A model generated the notes under the pieces. The model made no database searches. It saw only the letters and a list, made by a program, of their open reading frames with translations, and was not told the DNA's origin. 64,000 bases of DNA, taken from contig NZ_JABBGG010000003.1 in assembly GCF_012927275.1 (NCBI RefSeq), forward strand, positions 248,001-312,000, in the 5' to 3' direction. The position numbers were made by a program, and so were the translations under genes. Below are positions 26,252 through 34,084 of this stretch, one piece after another. The stretch's first letter is position 1; every line of letters starts with the position of its first letter. Source of the stretch: Massilia polaris. GTDB taxonomy: Bacteria > Pseudomonadota > Gammaproteobacteria > Burkholderiales > Burkholderiaceae_D.

Positions 26252-27034
26252 ATGACAGCACCGTCAACACACACCTCCGGCAGCCAGGCCGAGCGTTCGC
26301 TGGCCGAGCCTGGTCTGGCCGAGCCTGACCTGGCCGGACGCAATGGCGACCTGGCGGAGCTGCTTGGCCACCTGACGACCTGCTGGGATGACGAGCGCCG
26401 CCTGCTGGCGCGCAAGCTGCACGACAACCTTGGCTCGTCGATGACGGCGCTGACGATGCACCTGGCGCTGCTGGCGCAGCAGCTGCCGGCCGAGAAGGCG
26501 CTGCAGGACCGCGCCGCCCAGATGAAGCAGCTGCTGGCCGACATCATCAACACCAACCGCGACATGCAGCTGGCCCTGTGGAACGACAAGCTGGAGTTCC
26601 TCGGCATCAAGGCCGCACTGCGCGAGCTGGTCGCCGAATTCAACGCCGCACAGGGCATCGCCGCGCGTATCAGCCTGCCCGACGAAGACCCGAGCTATAC
26701 CCGTGAACAAGGGGTCGCGCTGCTGCGCTGCGTCGAGGAAGGGCTGCGCAATATCGCCGCCCACGCCGGCGCGACCGAAGTCGATGTGATTTTGGATGAC
26801 AACGGCGAGGAAGTGATGCTGACCGTGCGCGACAACGGCGTCGGCCCGGGCGCCGCCGACCGCGCCGGGGCGGCCGGCTGCCACGGCCTGCGCCTGCTGC
26901 GTGAACGCGCCGCCTGGCTCGGCGGCGAGCTGCGCCTGGCCGCCGCCGAAGGCAAGGGTTCGCTGCTCACCGTGGTCCTGCCGAAGCAGGTCGCGCCACT
27001 CAGTGGAGCTTCACCAGCGGCGTCGAGCGTTTGA
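26252..27034 (+). CDS. NarL-class sensor histidine kinase (HisKA_3-like), soluble
   Basis: A 260-residue kinase without membrane segments. The phospho-acceptor block is LLARKLHDNLGSSMTALTMH, typical of dimerisation domains in the NarX/DegS class, followed by a compact HATPase with EGLRNIAAHAGAT (N-box), DNGVGPG and HGLRLLRERAAWLGG. ATG 26252 is chosen since CAGGGCGACCG precedes it and the residues before carry no domain. No LuxR-type regulator is adjacent, so its partner is elsewhere. The last 35 bp overlap the convergent NADH dehydrogenase gene, so the two transcripts are antisense there. It follows the broken kinase gene by 80 bp and may share its promoter. Confidence 0.8.
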   Translation: MTAPSTHTSGSQAERSLAEPGLAEPDLAGRNGDLAELLGHLTTCWDDERRLLARKLHDNLGSSMTALTMHLALLAQQLPAEKALQDRAAQMKQLLADIINTNRDMQLALWNDKLEFLGIKAALRELVAEFNAAQGIAARISLPDEDPSYTREQGVALLRCVEEGLRNIAAHAGATEVDVILDDNGEEVMLTVRDNGVGPGAADRAGAAGCHGLRLLRERAAWLGGELRLAAAEGKGSLLTVVLPKQVAPLSGASPAASSV

Positions 27035-28298
27035 TCAGGAAGCGCGCCAGCGCCAGCACGCCGGTTCGCATCGCCCCCAGGATGGCGCGGTGATGCAGCA
27101 GGTGCAGGCTGACATACATGGTCCGGGCGAACAAGCCTTCGACGAACCAGCTCAATCCCTTTAACGATCCCATCAGGCTGCCCACCGTCGTGGTCTGGCC
27201 GAACGACACCAGCGAACCATAATCCCGGTACAGGTAAGGCTTGCCGCGCGGCGCCTTGCCGGCCGCGGCGCGCGCGAAGCTATCGAGCAGGAAGTCGGCC
27301 TGCTGGTGCGCGGCCTGGGCGCGCGGCGGCACCGGCTTGCCGGCGCCATCGACGCAGGCGGCGCAATCGCCCATCGCATACACGCCCGCCACGCCGCGCA
27401 CCGCCAGGTACTCGTCGACCTCGATCTGGCCGCCCTTGTTGACCGGCAGGCCCAGCGTGGACAGGAACTCCGGCGCGCGGATGCCGGCCGCCCACACGCA
27501 CAGGTCGGCCGGATAGGTGTTGCCTTCCTTGTCGGTGACCTTGCCGGCATCGATCGCGGTAACCCGGCAGTCGGTGACGACCCCGATGCCGCGCTCGCCC
27601 AGCAGCCGGTGGGCCGCGGCCGACACCCGTTCGGGCAGCGGCGCCAGGATGCGCGGCGCGCCTTCGAGCAAGGTGATGCGCACATCGCGGCCCGGCTGCA
27701 GGTGCTGGAAGCCGTACGACGCGTACACCCAGCTGGCCTCGCGCAGTTCGGCCGCCAGCTCGACGCCGGTGGCGCCGCCGCCGATGATCACGACATCGAG
27801 GCCGCCGGGGCGGTCGTCCGCTATTTGGTGTTCGGTGACGGCCAGCAGCTTGAGCAGGGTCAGGCGGAAACGCTCGGCGTCTTCGGTGGCATTCAGGGAG
27901 ATGGTGTGTTCGTTGGCGCCGGGCACCCCGAAGTAATTCGAGACGCTGCCGACCGCGACGACCAGCTGCGCATAGCTGACCGCGCGCTCGGGAAGGACCT
28001 GCTCGCCGGCCAGCGTGGCGATCGGGCCGACCTTGATGGTTTTTTCCGATGCGTCCAGCCCGGTCATGGCGCCGTACAGGAAAGTGAAGCCGTTGTCGTG
28101 CGCCAGCATCTGGTACGACAGGCCTTCCTGGTGCACGTCGAGCGTGCCGGCCGCCACCTCATGCAGCGAGGGCTTCCAGATGTGAAACAGGCGGCTGTCG
28201 ACCAGCATCACCTTCGAAGGGCCCAGCTTGCGCCCCAGCTTGCAGGCCAGCTCAAGTCCGCCGGCCCCACCGCCCACGATCACGATTTCGCCCCGCAA
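27000..28298 (-). CDS. ndh: Type II NADH dehydrogenase (NAD(P)/FAD oxidoreductase)
   Basis: A 432-residue flavoprotein. The FAD-binding motif VIVGGGAGGLELACKLG lies near the start and the NAD-binding VVIIGGGATGVELAAELREA at about 170. The YAMGDCAA motif near residue 305 binds FAD, and CVWAAGIRAPE precedes it. The last 50 residues include hydrophobic stretches that could attach it to the inner membrane, as in Ndh enzymes that pass electrons from NADH to quinone without pumping protons. The length matches the family (about 430). It overlaps the convergent kinase end by 35 bp. A related ferredoxin or sulfide-quinone reductase is less likely, given the lack of their Cys residues. Confidence 0.87.
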   Translation of the reverse strand: MRGEIVIVGGGAGGLELACKLGRKLGPSKVMLVDSRLFHIWKPSLHEVAAGTLDVHQEGLSYQMLAHDNGFTFLYGAMTGLDASEKTIKVGPIATLAGEQVLPERAVSYAQLVVAVGSVSNYFGVPGANEHTISLNATEDAERFRLTLLKLLAVTEHQIADDRPGGLDVVIIGGGATGVELAAELREASWVYASYGFQHLQPGRDVRITLLEGAPRILAPLPERVSAAAHRLLGERGIGVVTDCRVTAIDAGKVTDKEGNTYPADLCVWAAGIRAPEFLSTLGLPVNKGGQIEVDEYLAVRGVAGVYAMGDCAACVDGAGKPVPPRAQAAHQQADFLLDSFARAAAGKAPRGKPYLYRDYGSLVSFGQTTTVGSLMGSLKGLSWFVEGLFARTMYVSLHLLHHRAILGAMRTGVLALARFLIKRSTPLVKLH

Positions 28299-28362
28299 GT
28301 GCTTCTCCCGGTTGTAAATTTAACACCAGTCTAGCATGCGTGACGGTTGTGCTGCGTGAGGG

Positions 28363-28821
28363 TCAGTGCTTGTCCTTGCCGTGGTGCTTGTCCTTGCCGT
28401 GGTGCTTGTCCTTGCCATGGCCGTTGTCGTGGTCGCGGCCATGGTCGTCACGGTCGCGGCGGCCGTCGCCACGGTGGGACTCGCGGTACACCACGGTTTC
28501 GCGTACGCGCGGTGCGTAGCTGTTGGCGTACCAGTCGTCGCGCACGAACAGCACGCGCTGGCCGCAGGCGTCATATTTGCGGCAGTGCTTCGCCCAGTTC
28601 TTGCGGTGGCCTGGCGGCACGCGCAGGTAGACCGGGTCGGCGCGGTAGCGCGCTTCGCGTTCGATGATCACGGGCTGGGTGACATACACGCGGGGACGAA
28701 GGTCGACGCTGTCGATGCGTCCGTAGAAGCCCGGATCGCCGATGCTGATGTTGACGTCGATCTGGGCCAGTGCCGGTACGGCGGCCGCGCACAGGGTGGC
28801 GGCGATGAGCAGTTTTTTCAT
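28363..28821 (-). CDS. Secreted protein with His/Lys/Asp-rich repeat tail (paralog 1)
   Basis: A 152-residue protein with a signal peptide (MKKLLIAATLCAAAVPALAQ, cut after about Ala19). A conserved core of about 100 residues follows, with DVNISIGDPGFYGRID, PVYLRVPPGHRKNWAKHCRK, YDACG and VLFVRDDWYANSYAPRVR; two Cys could pair. The tail is a low-complexity D/H/G/K run ending in three GKDKHH-type repeats, likely to bind divalent metals or polyanions (inference). The same core is in the gene at 28947, so they are tandem paralogs. Family: small periplasmic proteins common in Oxalobacteraceae; no function known to me. Confidence 0.75.
   Translation of the reverse strand: MKKLLIAATLCAAAVPALAQIDVNISIGDPGFYGRIDSVDLRPRVYVTQPVIIEREARYRADPVYLRVPPGHRKNWAKHCRKYDACGQRVLFVRDDWYANSYAPRVRETVVYRESHRGDGRRDRDDHGRDHDNGHGKDKHHGKDKHHGKDKH
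28366..28419. repeat. Three tandem copies of an 18-bp repeat
   Basis: The unit GTGCTTGTCCTTGCCGTG occurs three times in line (28366-28383, 28384-28401, 28402-28419, the last with one change). It encodes the GKDKHH repeats of the minus-strand protein and may vary in number by slippage without shifting frame. Confidence 0.9.
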
Positions 28822-28946
28822 GATTGCCTCTAGTTCTCAATGGTCGGCCGGGCACATGCCCGATCCATGCATTGAAGTTTAGCAGAAGCAACATTTAGAA
28901 CTGTGCGCCAGCGCACCCCCGTAACAACAGTTACACATGTCCCGGA

Positions 28947-29501
28947 TCAGTCGCGGTCACGTCCGTGGCCGCGGCCATGGCCCTTGTCGTGGTGCTTGTC
29001 ATGGTGCTTGCCCTTGCCGTGATCGCGGTCGTTGCGGTCATGGCGGTCGTCGCGGTCACGGCGGCCGTGGTGGTGGTCGCGGTCGCGGTACACCACTTTC
29101 TGCACTACATAAGGCCGCGGCGCATCGCGGTAGACCACGTGTTCGACGACCGGACGCGGACGGTCGCGGTAGACCTTGCGCACACGCGGGGCATAGGTGT
29201 CGGAATACCAGTCATCGCGCACGAACAGCACCGGCACGCCGCAGGCGTCATAACGGTTGCACCACTGGCGCCAGTGCCGGCGGTGCTTCAGCGGTGCGCG
29301 CACGTAGACCGGCTCCTGGTGGTAGCGCACGCGCTCGATGATGACCGGCTGGTGGATGTACACCGGCGGTGGCGCGTAGCCGCGGTTGTCGATCATGCCG
29401 AAGAAGCCAGGGTCGCCGATGTTGATGCTGACGCGGGTTTCGGCGAAGGCCGGAGCGGCGGCTGCAGCCAACAGTGCTGCGCCAATCAGGAATTTCTTCA
29501 T
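28947..29501 (-). CDS. Secreted protein with His/Asp/Arg-rich tail (paralog 2)
   Basis: A 184-residue paralog of the protein at 28363. It has a signal peptide (MKKFLIGAALLAAAAAPAFA), a shared core (RVSINIGDPGFFGMID, HQPVIIERV, YVRAPLKHRRHWRQWCNRYD, VLFVRDDWYSDTYAPRVRK), an extra middle section with repeated VVYRD and RPRPV elements, and a long D/H/R/K-rich tail of about 50 residues. Core identity is around half by eye. The 125-bp gap between the two genes could allow one transcript. The tail resembles metal- or polyphosphate-binding low-complexity segments; the function is unknown. Confidence 0.75.
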   Translation of the reverse strand: MKKFLIGAALLAAAAAPAFAETRVSINIGDPGFFGMIDNRGYAPPPVYIHQPVIIERVRYHQEPVYVRAPLKHRRHWRQWCNRYDACGVPVLFVRDDWYSDTYAPRVRKVYRDRPRPVVEHVVYRDAPRPYVVQKVVYRDRDHHHGRRDRDDRHDRNDRDHGKGKHHDKHHDKGHGRGHGRDRD

Positions 29502-29601
29502 ATGTCCTCCTTGTGGAAGGCGGGAAGCCGCCAGTTATTTGAAGCGATATTACCCGATCAAAAACTGGTTCCCGTGCGGCCTTACACCTTCGTAACAAGA
29601 C

Positions 29602-30369
29602 TTACATATTCTTGAACAATGTCATGAATGGCTGACTGACCGACAATGTTTCCGGCCGTGTGCGCAGTTTGACGATGCCGCGGCCCGACTCGTCGCGCGC
29701 CACCGAAGCGATCGCCTTCAGGTTGACGATGGTCGAGCGGTGGATCTGCTTGAAGATGTTCGGGTCCAGCACGTCGAGCAGCTCGCGGATGGGTTTGCGC
29801 AGCAGCGACTCGCCCTGCTGCGTCATCACCACCGTGTACTTGCTGTCGGACTGGAAGTAGGCGACGTCGTCGACCATGATCAGGCGCGTCTCGGCGCCGG
29901 AACTGGCGGTCAGCCACACCAGCGGCGGCTGGCGCGATGCGGCCGGCAGCGCGCGGCCCAGTTGTTCCAGCAAGGCCGCCAGCTGGGCCGGATCGGCGCC
30001 GGCCGGGGCGCGCTGCTTCAGGCGCGCCACCGTGGCCAGCAGGCGCTCGCGCGCCACCGGCTTGAGCAGGTAGTCGACCGCACCGCGCTCGAACGCGTCG
30101 ACCGCGTACTGGTCATAGGCGGTGACGAACACCACCCGGGTATGCGGGCTGGCTTCGGCCAGCGCCGTGGCAACCTCCAGCCCGGTCAGGCCCGGCATGC
30201 GGATGTCGAGGAAGGCGACCTCCGGCTGGTGCGCCGCGATCGCTTCGAGCGCCGAGCCGCCATCCTCGCAGGCCGCCACCACCTCGAGCTCGGGCCAGGC
30301 CTCGGCCAGCATTCCGAGCAGGGATTCGCGCAGCAAGGCTTCGTCTTCGGCCACCACGCACTTAGTCAT
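29602..30369 (-). CDS. LytTR-family response regulator
   Basis: A 255-residue regulator. The receiver (MTKCVVAEDEALLRESLLGM, phospho-Asp in VAFLDIRMPGLTG, Lys in YLLKPV) occupies 1-120. A C-terminal LytTR DNA-binding domain occupies about 150-255, with VAYFQSDSKYTVVMT and KQIHRSTIVNLKAI. LytTR regulators such as AlgR or LytR bind direct repeats near promoters. The frame extends further upstream, but ATG 30369 is chosen because it overlaps the end of the LytS-like kinase gene by eight bases, giving translational coupling, and starts the receiver exactly. Confidence 0.9.
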   Translation of the reverse strand: MTKCVVAEDEALLRESLLGMLAEAWPELEVVAACEDGGSALEAIAAHQPEVAFLDIRMPGLTGLEVATALAEASPHTRVVFVTAYDQYAVDAFERGAVDYLLKPVARERLLATVARLKQRAPAGADPAQLAALLEQLGRALPAASRQPPLVWLTASSGAETRLIMVDDVAYFQSDSKYTVVMTQQGESLLRKPIRELLDVLDPNIFKQIHRSTIVNLKAIASVARDESGRGIVKLRTRPETLSVSQPFMTLFKNM

Positions 30370-31585
30370 GTCCGTCTCCGGCGATGGCTGGGTAAGGAAC
30401 GGTGATCGTCGCCGCCACGCCGCTTGGAAAATTCGCCACGATCGCGAACGACGCGGCGTTGCCGTAGGCCAGGCGCAGGCGCTCGCGCACATTGCGCAAG
30501 CCGATGCCGGTGCCGCCGCCCTCGGCCGAGAAGCCGCGGCCATCGTCGGCCACCGTCACCGCCACGCCCTGCTCCACCGCGCGCGCCAGGATCCACACGG
30601 TGCCGCCGCCCGGCTTCGGCTCGAGGCCGTGCTTGATCGCGTTCTCCACCAGGGTCTGCAGCATCATGGTCGGGAACGGCACCGCCAGCAGCGGCTCGGG
30701 AATATCGATCGACAGGCTCAGGCTGGGACCCATGCGGATCTTCAGGATGTCGAGGTAAGCGCGGGCGCGCGCCAGCTCCTCGCCGAGGGTCGACGGCAGG
30801 TCCTCGGTGCGCGGCATCGACTGGCGCAGGTACATGATCAGGTTGCCGAGCATCTGGTCGGCCCGGGCCGGATCGCTGCGGGTCAGGATCTGGGCGCTGG
30901 CCAGGGTGTTGTACAGGAAGTGCGGCTCGACCTGGGCGTGCAGCAGGCTCAGTTTGGCGACGGTCAGCTCCTTCTCGGTGACGGTCTCGCGCACCGACAC
31001 CTGCTCCATGCGGCGGCGCTCGGCGACACGGCGCGAGATCGCGCGGCTGATCGCCTCGGCGGTCTCTAAATTGGTACCGAAGTCGACCAGGAACCAGTCG
31101 GTCCAGGCGAGGCGCTGCGGCTCGCAGATCACGGTGACGCTGCCGGCGTCGCCGTTGGGCGTGACCGTCACCAGCACCTGGTTGATACGGGCGCGCAGAT
31201 CCCAAGGATCGGAGCGTTTCAGTTTGGCGCGCACCTGCAGGCTGTCGCGGGCGCTCTCGATATCCTCGACGCCGGGCAGTTCGCGGATCGCCGCCTCGAC
31301 CATGTCGAACGCCGCGCCAGCTTCGAACGGCACCTCGATCTGGCGGCGCTGGCGGTTGGCAAGGGTGGCGCTATTGACGCTGCCGGCGATCAGGCGTACC
31401 CGGCGAAGGTGCGAAAACGCGCTGTTAAAGATCACGAACAGCAGCACCAGCGCAAGGGTAAAGAAGAAGCCGCCGCGCGAATCGTCGGCATCGCCGAGGA
31501 AGGCCTCGTTGATGAAGATAACGATCGCCAGGTACGACGCCATCCACACGATCGCCAGGCGGAGAATAAAGAAGGTATTGGTCAT
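30362..31585 (-). CDS. LytS/AlgZ-like sensor histidine kinase
   Basis: A 407-residue kinase with two N-terminal transmembrane helices (about 8-30 and 38-58) and a cytoplasmic linker domain. The His_kinase block has the conserved VEPHFLYNTLASAQILTR (phospho-His in EPHFLYN), followed by an HATPase with VENAIKHGLEPKPGG and GIGLRNVRERL. This class pairs with LytTR regulators, and the partner gene follows with an overlap. The pair may control exported or cell-surface functions; the two secreted paralogs downstream are possible targets (inference). Confidence 0.9.
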   Translation of the reverse strand: MTNTFFILRLAIVWMASYLAIVIFINEAFLGDADDSRGGFFFTLALVLLFVIFNSAFSHLRRVRLIAGSVNSATLANRQRRQIEVPFEAGAAFDMVEAAIRELPGVEDIESARDSLQVRAKLKRSDPWDLRARINQVLVTVTPNGDAGSVTVICEPQRLAWTDWFLVDFGTNLETAEAISRAISRRVAERRRMEQVSVRETVTEKELTVAKLSLLHAQVEPHFLYNTLASAQILTRSDPARADQMLGNLIMYLRQSMPRTEDLPSTLGEELARARAYLDILKIRMGPSLSLSIDIPEPLLAVPFPTMMLQTLVENAIKHGLEPKPGGGTVWILARAVEQGVAVTVADDGRGFSAEGGGTGIGLRNVRERLRLAYGNAASFAIVANFPSGVAATITVPYPAIAGDGHD

Positions 31586-31699
31586 GATGGGTTTCCAGGT
31601 TCTGATTGGCCTGACTACAGGTTAGCAAAGGTACCTTGAGCAACGCTGGCCTAAGCGACGAAACCCAGAAAGCGGCGACGAAACCCCGAAAGTTGCGCG

Positions 31700-31755
31700 A
31701 ATCGGGGACAGGCCACGATTTTGGAAGCTTCCAGAATGGTGTTCTGTCCCCGATT
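31700..31755. repeat. REP-like long imperfect palindrome
   Basis: AATCGGGGACAG at the left end pairs with CTGTCCCCGATT at the right, and a perfect core GGAAGCTTCC lies between, with several mismatches in each arm. The CGGGGACAG / CTGTCCCCG ends are of the type seen in intergenic REP elements mobilised by RAYT transposases in related genomes (from memory). It sits between the LytS-like and DUF885 genes, may fold into a long hairpin in RNA and could attenuate transcription on either strand. Confidence 0.75.
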
Positions 31756-31777
31756 TCGGAACATTACCCTACCGCAT

Positions 31778-33610
31778 TTAGCGCTGGGAGGCGATCCATT
31801 CGTCGATCAGCTTGGCGAGCACGTCCATCGGCACCGAGCCGGAACGCAGGACGACGTCGTGGAAGCCGGGCAGCGAGAATTTCGGGCCGAGTTCGGCCTT
31901 GGCCTTGTCGCGCAGCTCGAGGATGCGCAGCATGCCGAGCATGTAGGCGTTGGCCTGCCCCGGCCAGACGATGTAGCGCTCGACTTCCGATGGCTTCAGG
32001 CCGTAGTCGATCGCTTGCTGGCGCGTCCAGCCCTTGCTGTGCAGCCCGGTGTCGACCACCAGCCGGCGCGCGCGGAACAGCTCTGAACCCAGCGCGCCCA
32101 GCAGCCCGGGGATGTCGCCTTCGTACCAGCCCTCTTCCACCGCCAGCCGCTCGGTATACAGCGCCCAGCCTTCCGAGTGCGCGCTGCCGCCGCCAAAGAT
32201 GCGCATGGTGCGGAACTTCGGCAGGCCTTGCAGTTCCTGCTGGATCGCCAGCTGGAAGTGGTGGCCAGGGACGGCTTCGTGATAAGCCAGGCTGCGCATG
32301 CGGATCATGTCGTACACCGGCCCGCGCAGCGGTACCCAGAAGATGCCCGGACGGCTGCCATCCGGTGCCGGCAGGCTGTAGTGCGCCGAGGCGCTGCCTT
32401 CGGTCAGCGGCGGCTCGCGCCGCACGTCGACCGGCGACTTCGGCATCAGGTTGAACAGCTTGGTGGAGCGCTGTTCGGCGTCGCGCACCATCGCGTTGTA
32501 GCGCTTGATGATTTCCGGGCGCGGGTCAGGCTCGGCCGGCAGCTGGAAGGTCTTGTCGAGCGCGCGCATGCGTTCTTCGATGCTGCCTTCGGCGAAGCCC
32601 AGCGTGCGCAGGTGCTTGTCCATCTGGCCTTCGAGGCGCGCCACTTCGCGCAGGCCGATCTGGTGGATCTCGGCCGCCTGCAGTGTGGTGCCGGTGAAAT
32701 TGGCCAGGGCCTGGCTGTACGCCGCCGCGCCATTCGGCAGGCGGTCGATGCCGGCGGCGTCGCCGGTCTTCGGATGGACCTGGGCGAGGAAGCCGCGCGT
32801 GCGTTCATAGGCCGGACGGATCTTGCCGGCGACGATGGCGGTCGCGCTGGCGATCGCCGCCGCGCGTGCCGGCGGCGTCAGGTCCGCCAGCTTTGCGCTG
32901 CGCTCGGCCAGCGAGGTGACCAGCACGTTCTGCCCGGGCGCCGGCGTGAGGAAGGCGTCGACCTGCCCTTGCGCGCGCTCGAGGATGAAGCGCGGCGGTG
33001 TCAAGCTGCGCTCGGCGGCGCTGCGCGCGCGGGCGGTGGCTTCGTCCAGCCGGGCGCCGACCTGGTCCAGCCGCGCCAGGTAGCTGTCGACGTCGGCGGC
33101 GTTGCGGACCGGGTGGGTCTCGGTCATGAAGGTGACCAGCGAGATGTGCGCGCCGCTGAACTGCGAGAACACGAAGGCGTGGTCTTCGAAAGGCTCGTTG
33201 GCGACCGTGTTGGCCAGCGACCAGCGCATGGTCTGGGCCGAAATGCGCTGGTTGGCGTCGAGCTTGCCCGCCAGGAAACGGTCGAGGCGGGTAATGCCGT
33301 TGCGCGCCATCACCAGGTACTTCTGGCGATGCGCCTTTGTCTGCGGGGCCAGCTGGCGGTCCAGCGCCTGCTGCTCGGCGCCGCTGAAGTATTGCGACCC
33401 GGTGGCGCGTTCGGGCGACAGCCGCACCCAGTCGGCCGAGAACTTGTCGGCCCAGGTGTCGAAGGCCGCGTTGCGCTGCTCGGCGCCGGCTGCTGCGACG
33501 GTGGCCGGGGCGGCGACCGGCGCAGGCTGGGCCAGCGCGCCGGAGGCGAACAGGAATGGGGTGAGAAGCGCGAGGGTAATCTTCGAGGCGCGACGATAAT
33601 CAACTGGCAT
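31778..33610 (-). CDS. DUF885 family exported protein (putative metallopeptidase-like)
   Basis: A 610-residue protein with a signal peptide (PVDYRRASKITLALLTPFLF through ALAQP, about 30 residues). DUF885 proteins are distant zinc-metallopeptidase relatives; here the helical segment YHEAVPGHHFQLAIQQEL has an HE-x4-HH pattern, and a second Glu/His segment (GGGSAHSEGWALYTERLAV) follows about 40 residues later, as expected for the metal site. ATG 33610 is preferred over the upstream frame start at 33673, which adds an Arg/His-rich stretch before the signal. The substrate is unknown. It is a single gene flanked by a REP-like palindrome downstream. Confidence 0.82.
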   Translation of the reverse strand: MPVDYRRASKITLALLTPFLFASGALAQPAPVAAPATVAAAGAEQRNAAFDTWADKFSADWVRLSPERATGSQYFSGAEQQALDRQLAPQTKAHRQKYLVMARNGITRLDRFLAGKLDANQRISAQTMRWSLANTVANEPFEDHAFVFSQFSGAHISLVTFMTETHPVRNAADVDSYLARLDQVGARLDEATARARSAAERSLTPPRFILERAQGQVDAFLTPAPGQNVLVTSLAERSAKLADLTPPARAAAIASATAIVAGKIRPAYERTRGFLAQVHPKTGDAAGIDRLPNGAAAYSQALANFTGTTLQAAEIHQIGLREVARLEGQMDKHLRTLGFAEGSIEERMRALDKTFQLPAEPDPRPEIIKRYNAMVRDAEQRSTKLFNLMPKSPVDVRREPPLTEGSASAHYSLPAPDGSRPGIFWVPLRGPVYDMIRMRSLAYHEAVPGHHFQLAIQQELQGLPKFRTMRIFGGGSAHSEGWALYTERLAVEEGWYEGDIPGLLGALGSELFRARRLVVDTGLHSKGWTRQQAIDYGLKPSEVERYIVWPGQANAYMLGMLRILELRDKAKAELGPKFSLPGFHDVVLRSGSVPMDVLAKLIDEWIASQR

Positions 33611-33787
33611 GCAAGGTCTCCGTATTCGTGAATGGCAGGCGCTGCGCGCTCTTGCCGCGTGAGAATCTATCACGGATCAATGCTGCAAACCAGAACGATA
33701 TGGCCGCATTGCATAGTGTAAAGACGCCAGCCGCCGCGCCGCATTTACCAAAAAGGCACTATGATGGCGTTGTAAAGGGGGAGCCCA

Positions 33788-33916
33788 ATGAACTTTCGCC
33801 TCAAGGCTATCGCCGCCCTCGCCTGTCTGTTGTCCCTTGCCGCGTGCAAGGACAGGCATGAACCGCTTAAGCCGACCGTAATCACACCGCATTTCGCCAT
33901 CGCCTGGCACGCCTGA
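33788..33916 (+). CDS. Tiny lipoprotein (42 residues)
   Basis: Starts MNFRLKAIAALACLLSLAAC, a complete lipoprotein signal with lipobox LAAC and acceptor Cys20, followed by only 22 residues (KDRHEPLKPTVITPHFAIAW, then HA). A strong AGGGGGAG site lies just upstream. After cleavage it would be a 23-residue lipid-anchored peptide. Function unknown; it may be an entericidin-like or lysis-type small lipoprotein, but no sequence hallmark supports that. It lies between the divergent DUF885 gene and the helicase gene. Confidence 0.6.
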   Translation: MNFRLKAIAALACLLSLAACKDRHEPLKPTVITPHFAIAWHA

Positions 33917-34084
33917 CGCCGGCACCGGCGGCCGGGGCCTTCGCACCCGCCGGCAGCCGGCCAGAGCCCGTTCGCCCTGCGCTCGGCCTATCCTCAACGT
34001 CTGCGATTTCATCATTATGGCTGGCGGCCAGGCATAACAAGGTAAACTGTCGCCCTGTTTCCCATTGCTGCAAGGTACCCCCAC

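Noticed and set aside
28366-28419. Tandem repeats as a possible CRISPR array
   Set aside because: Units are 18 bp with no spacers and encode protein repeats in frame.
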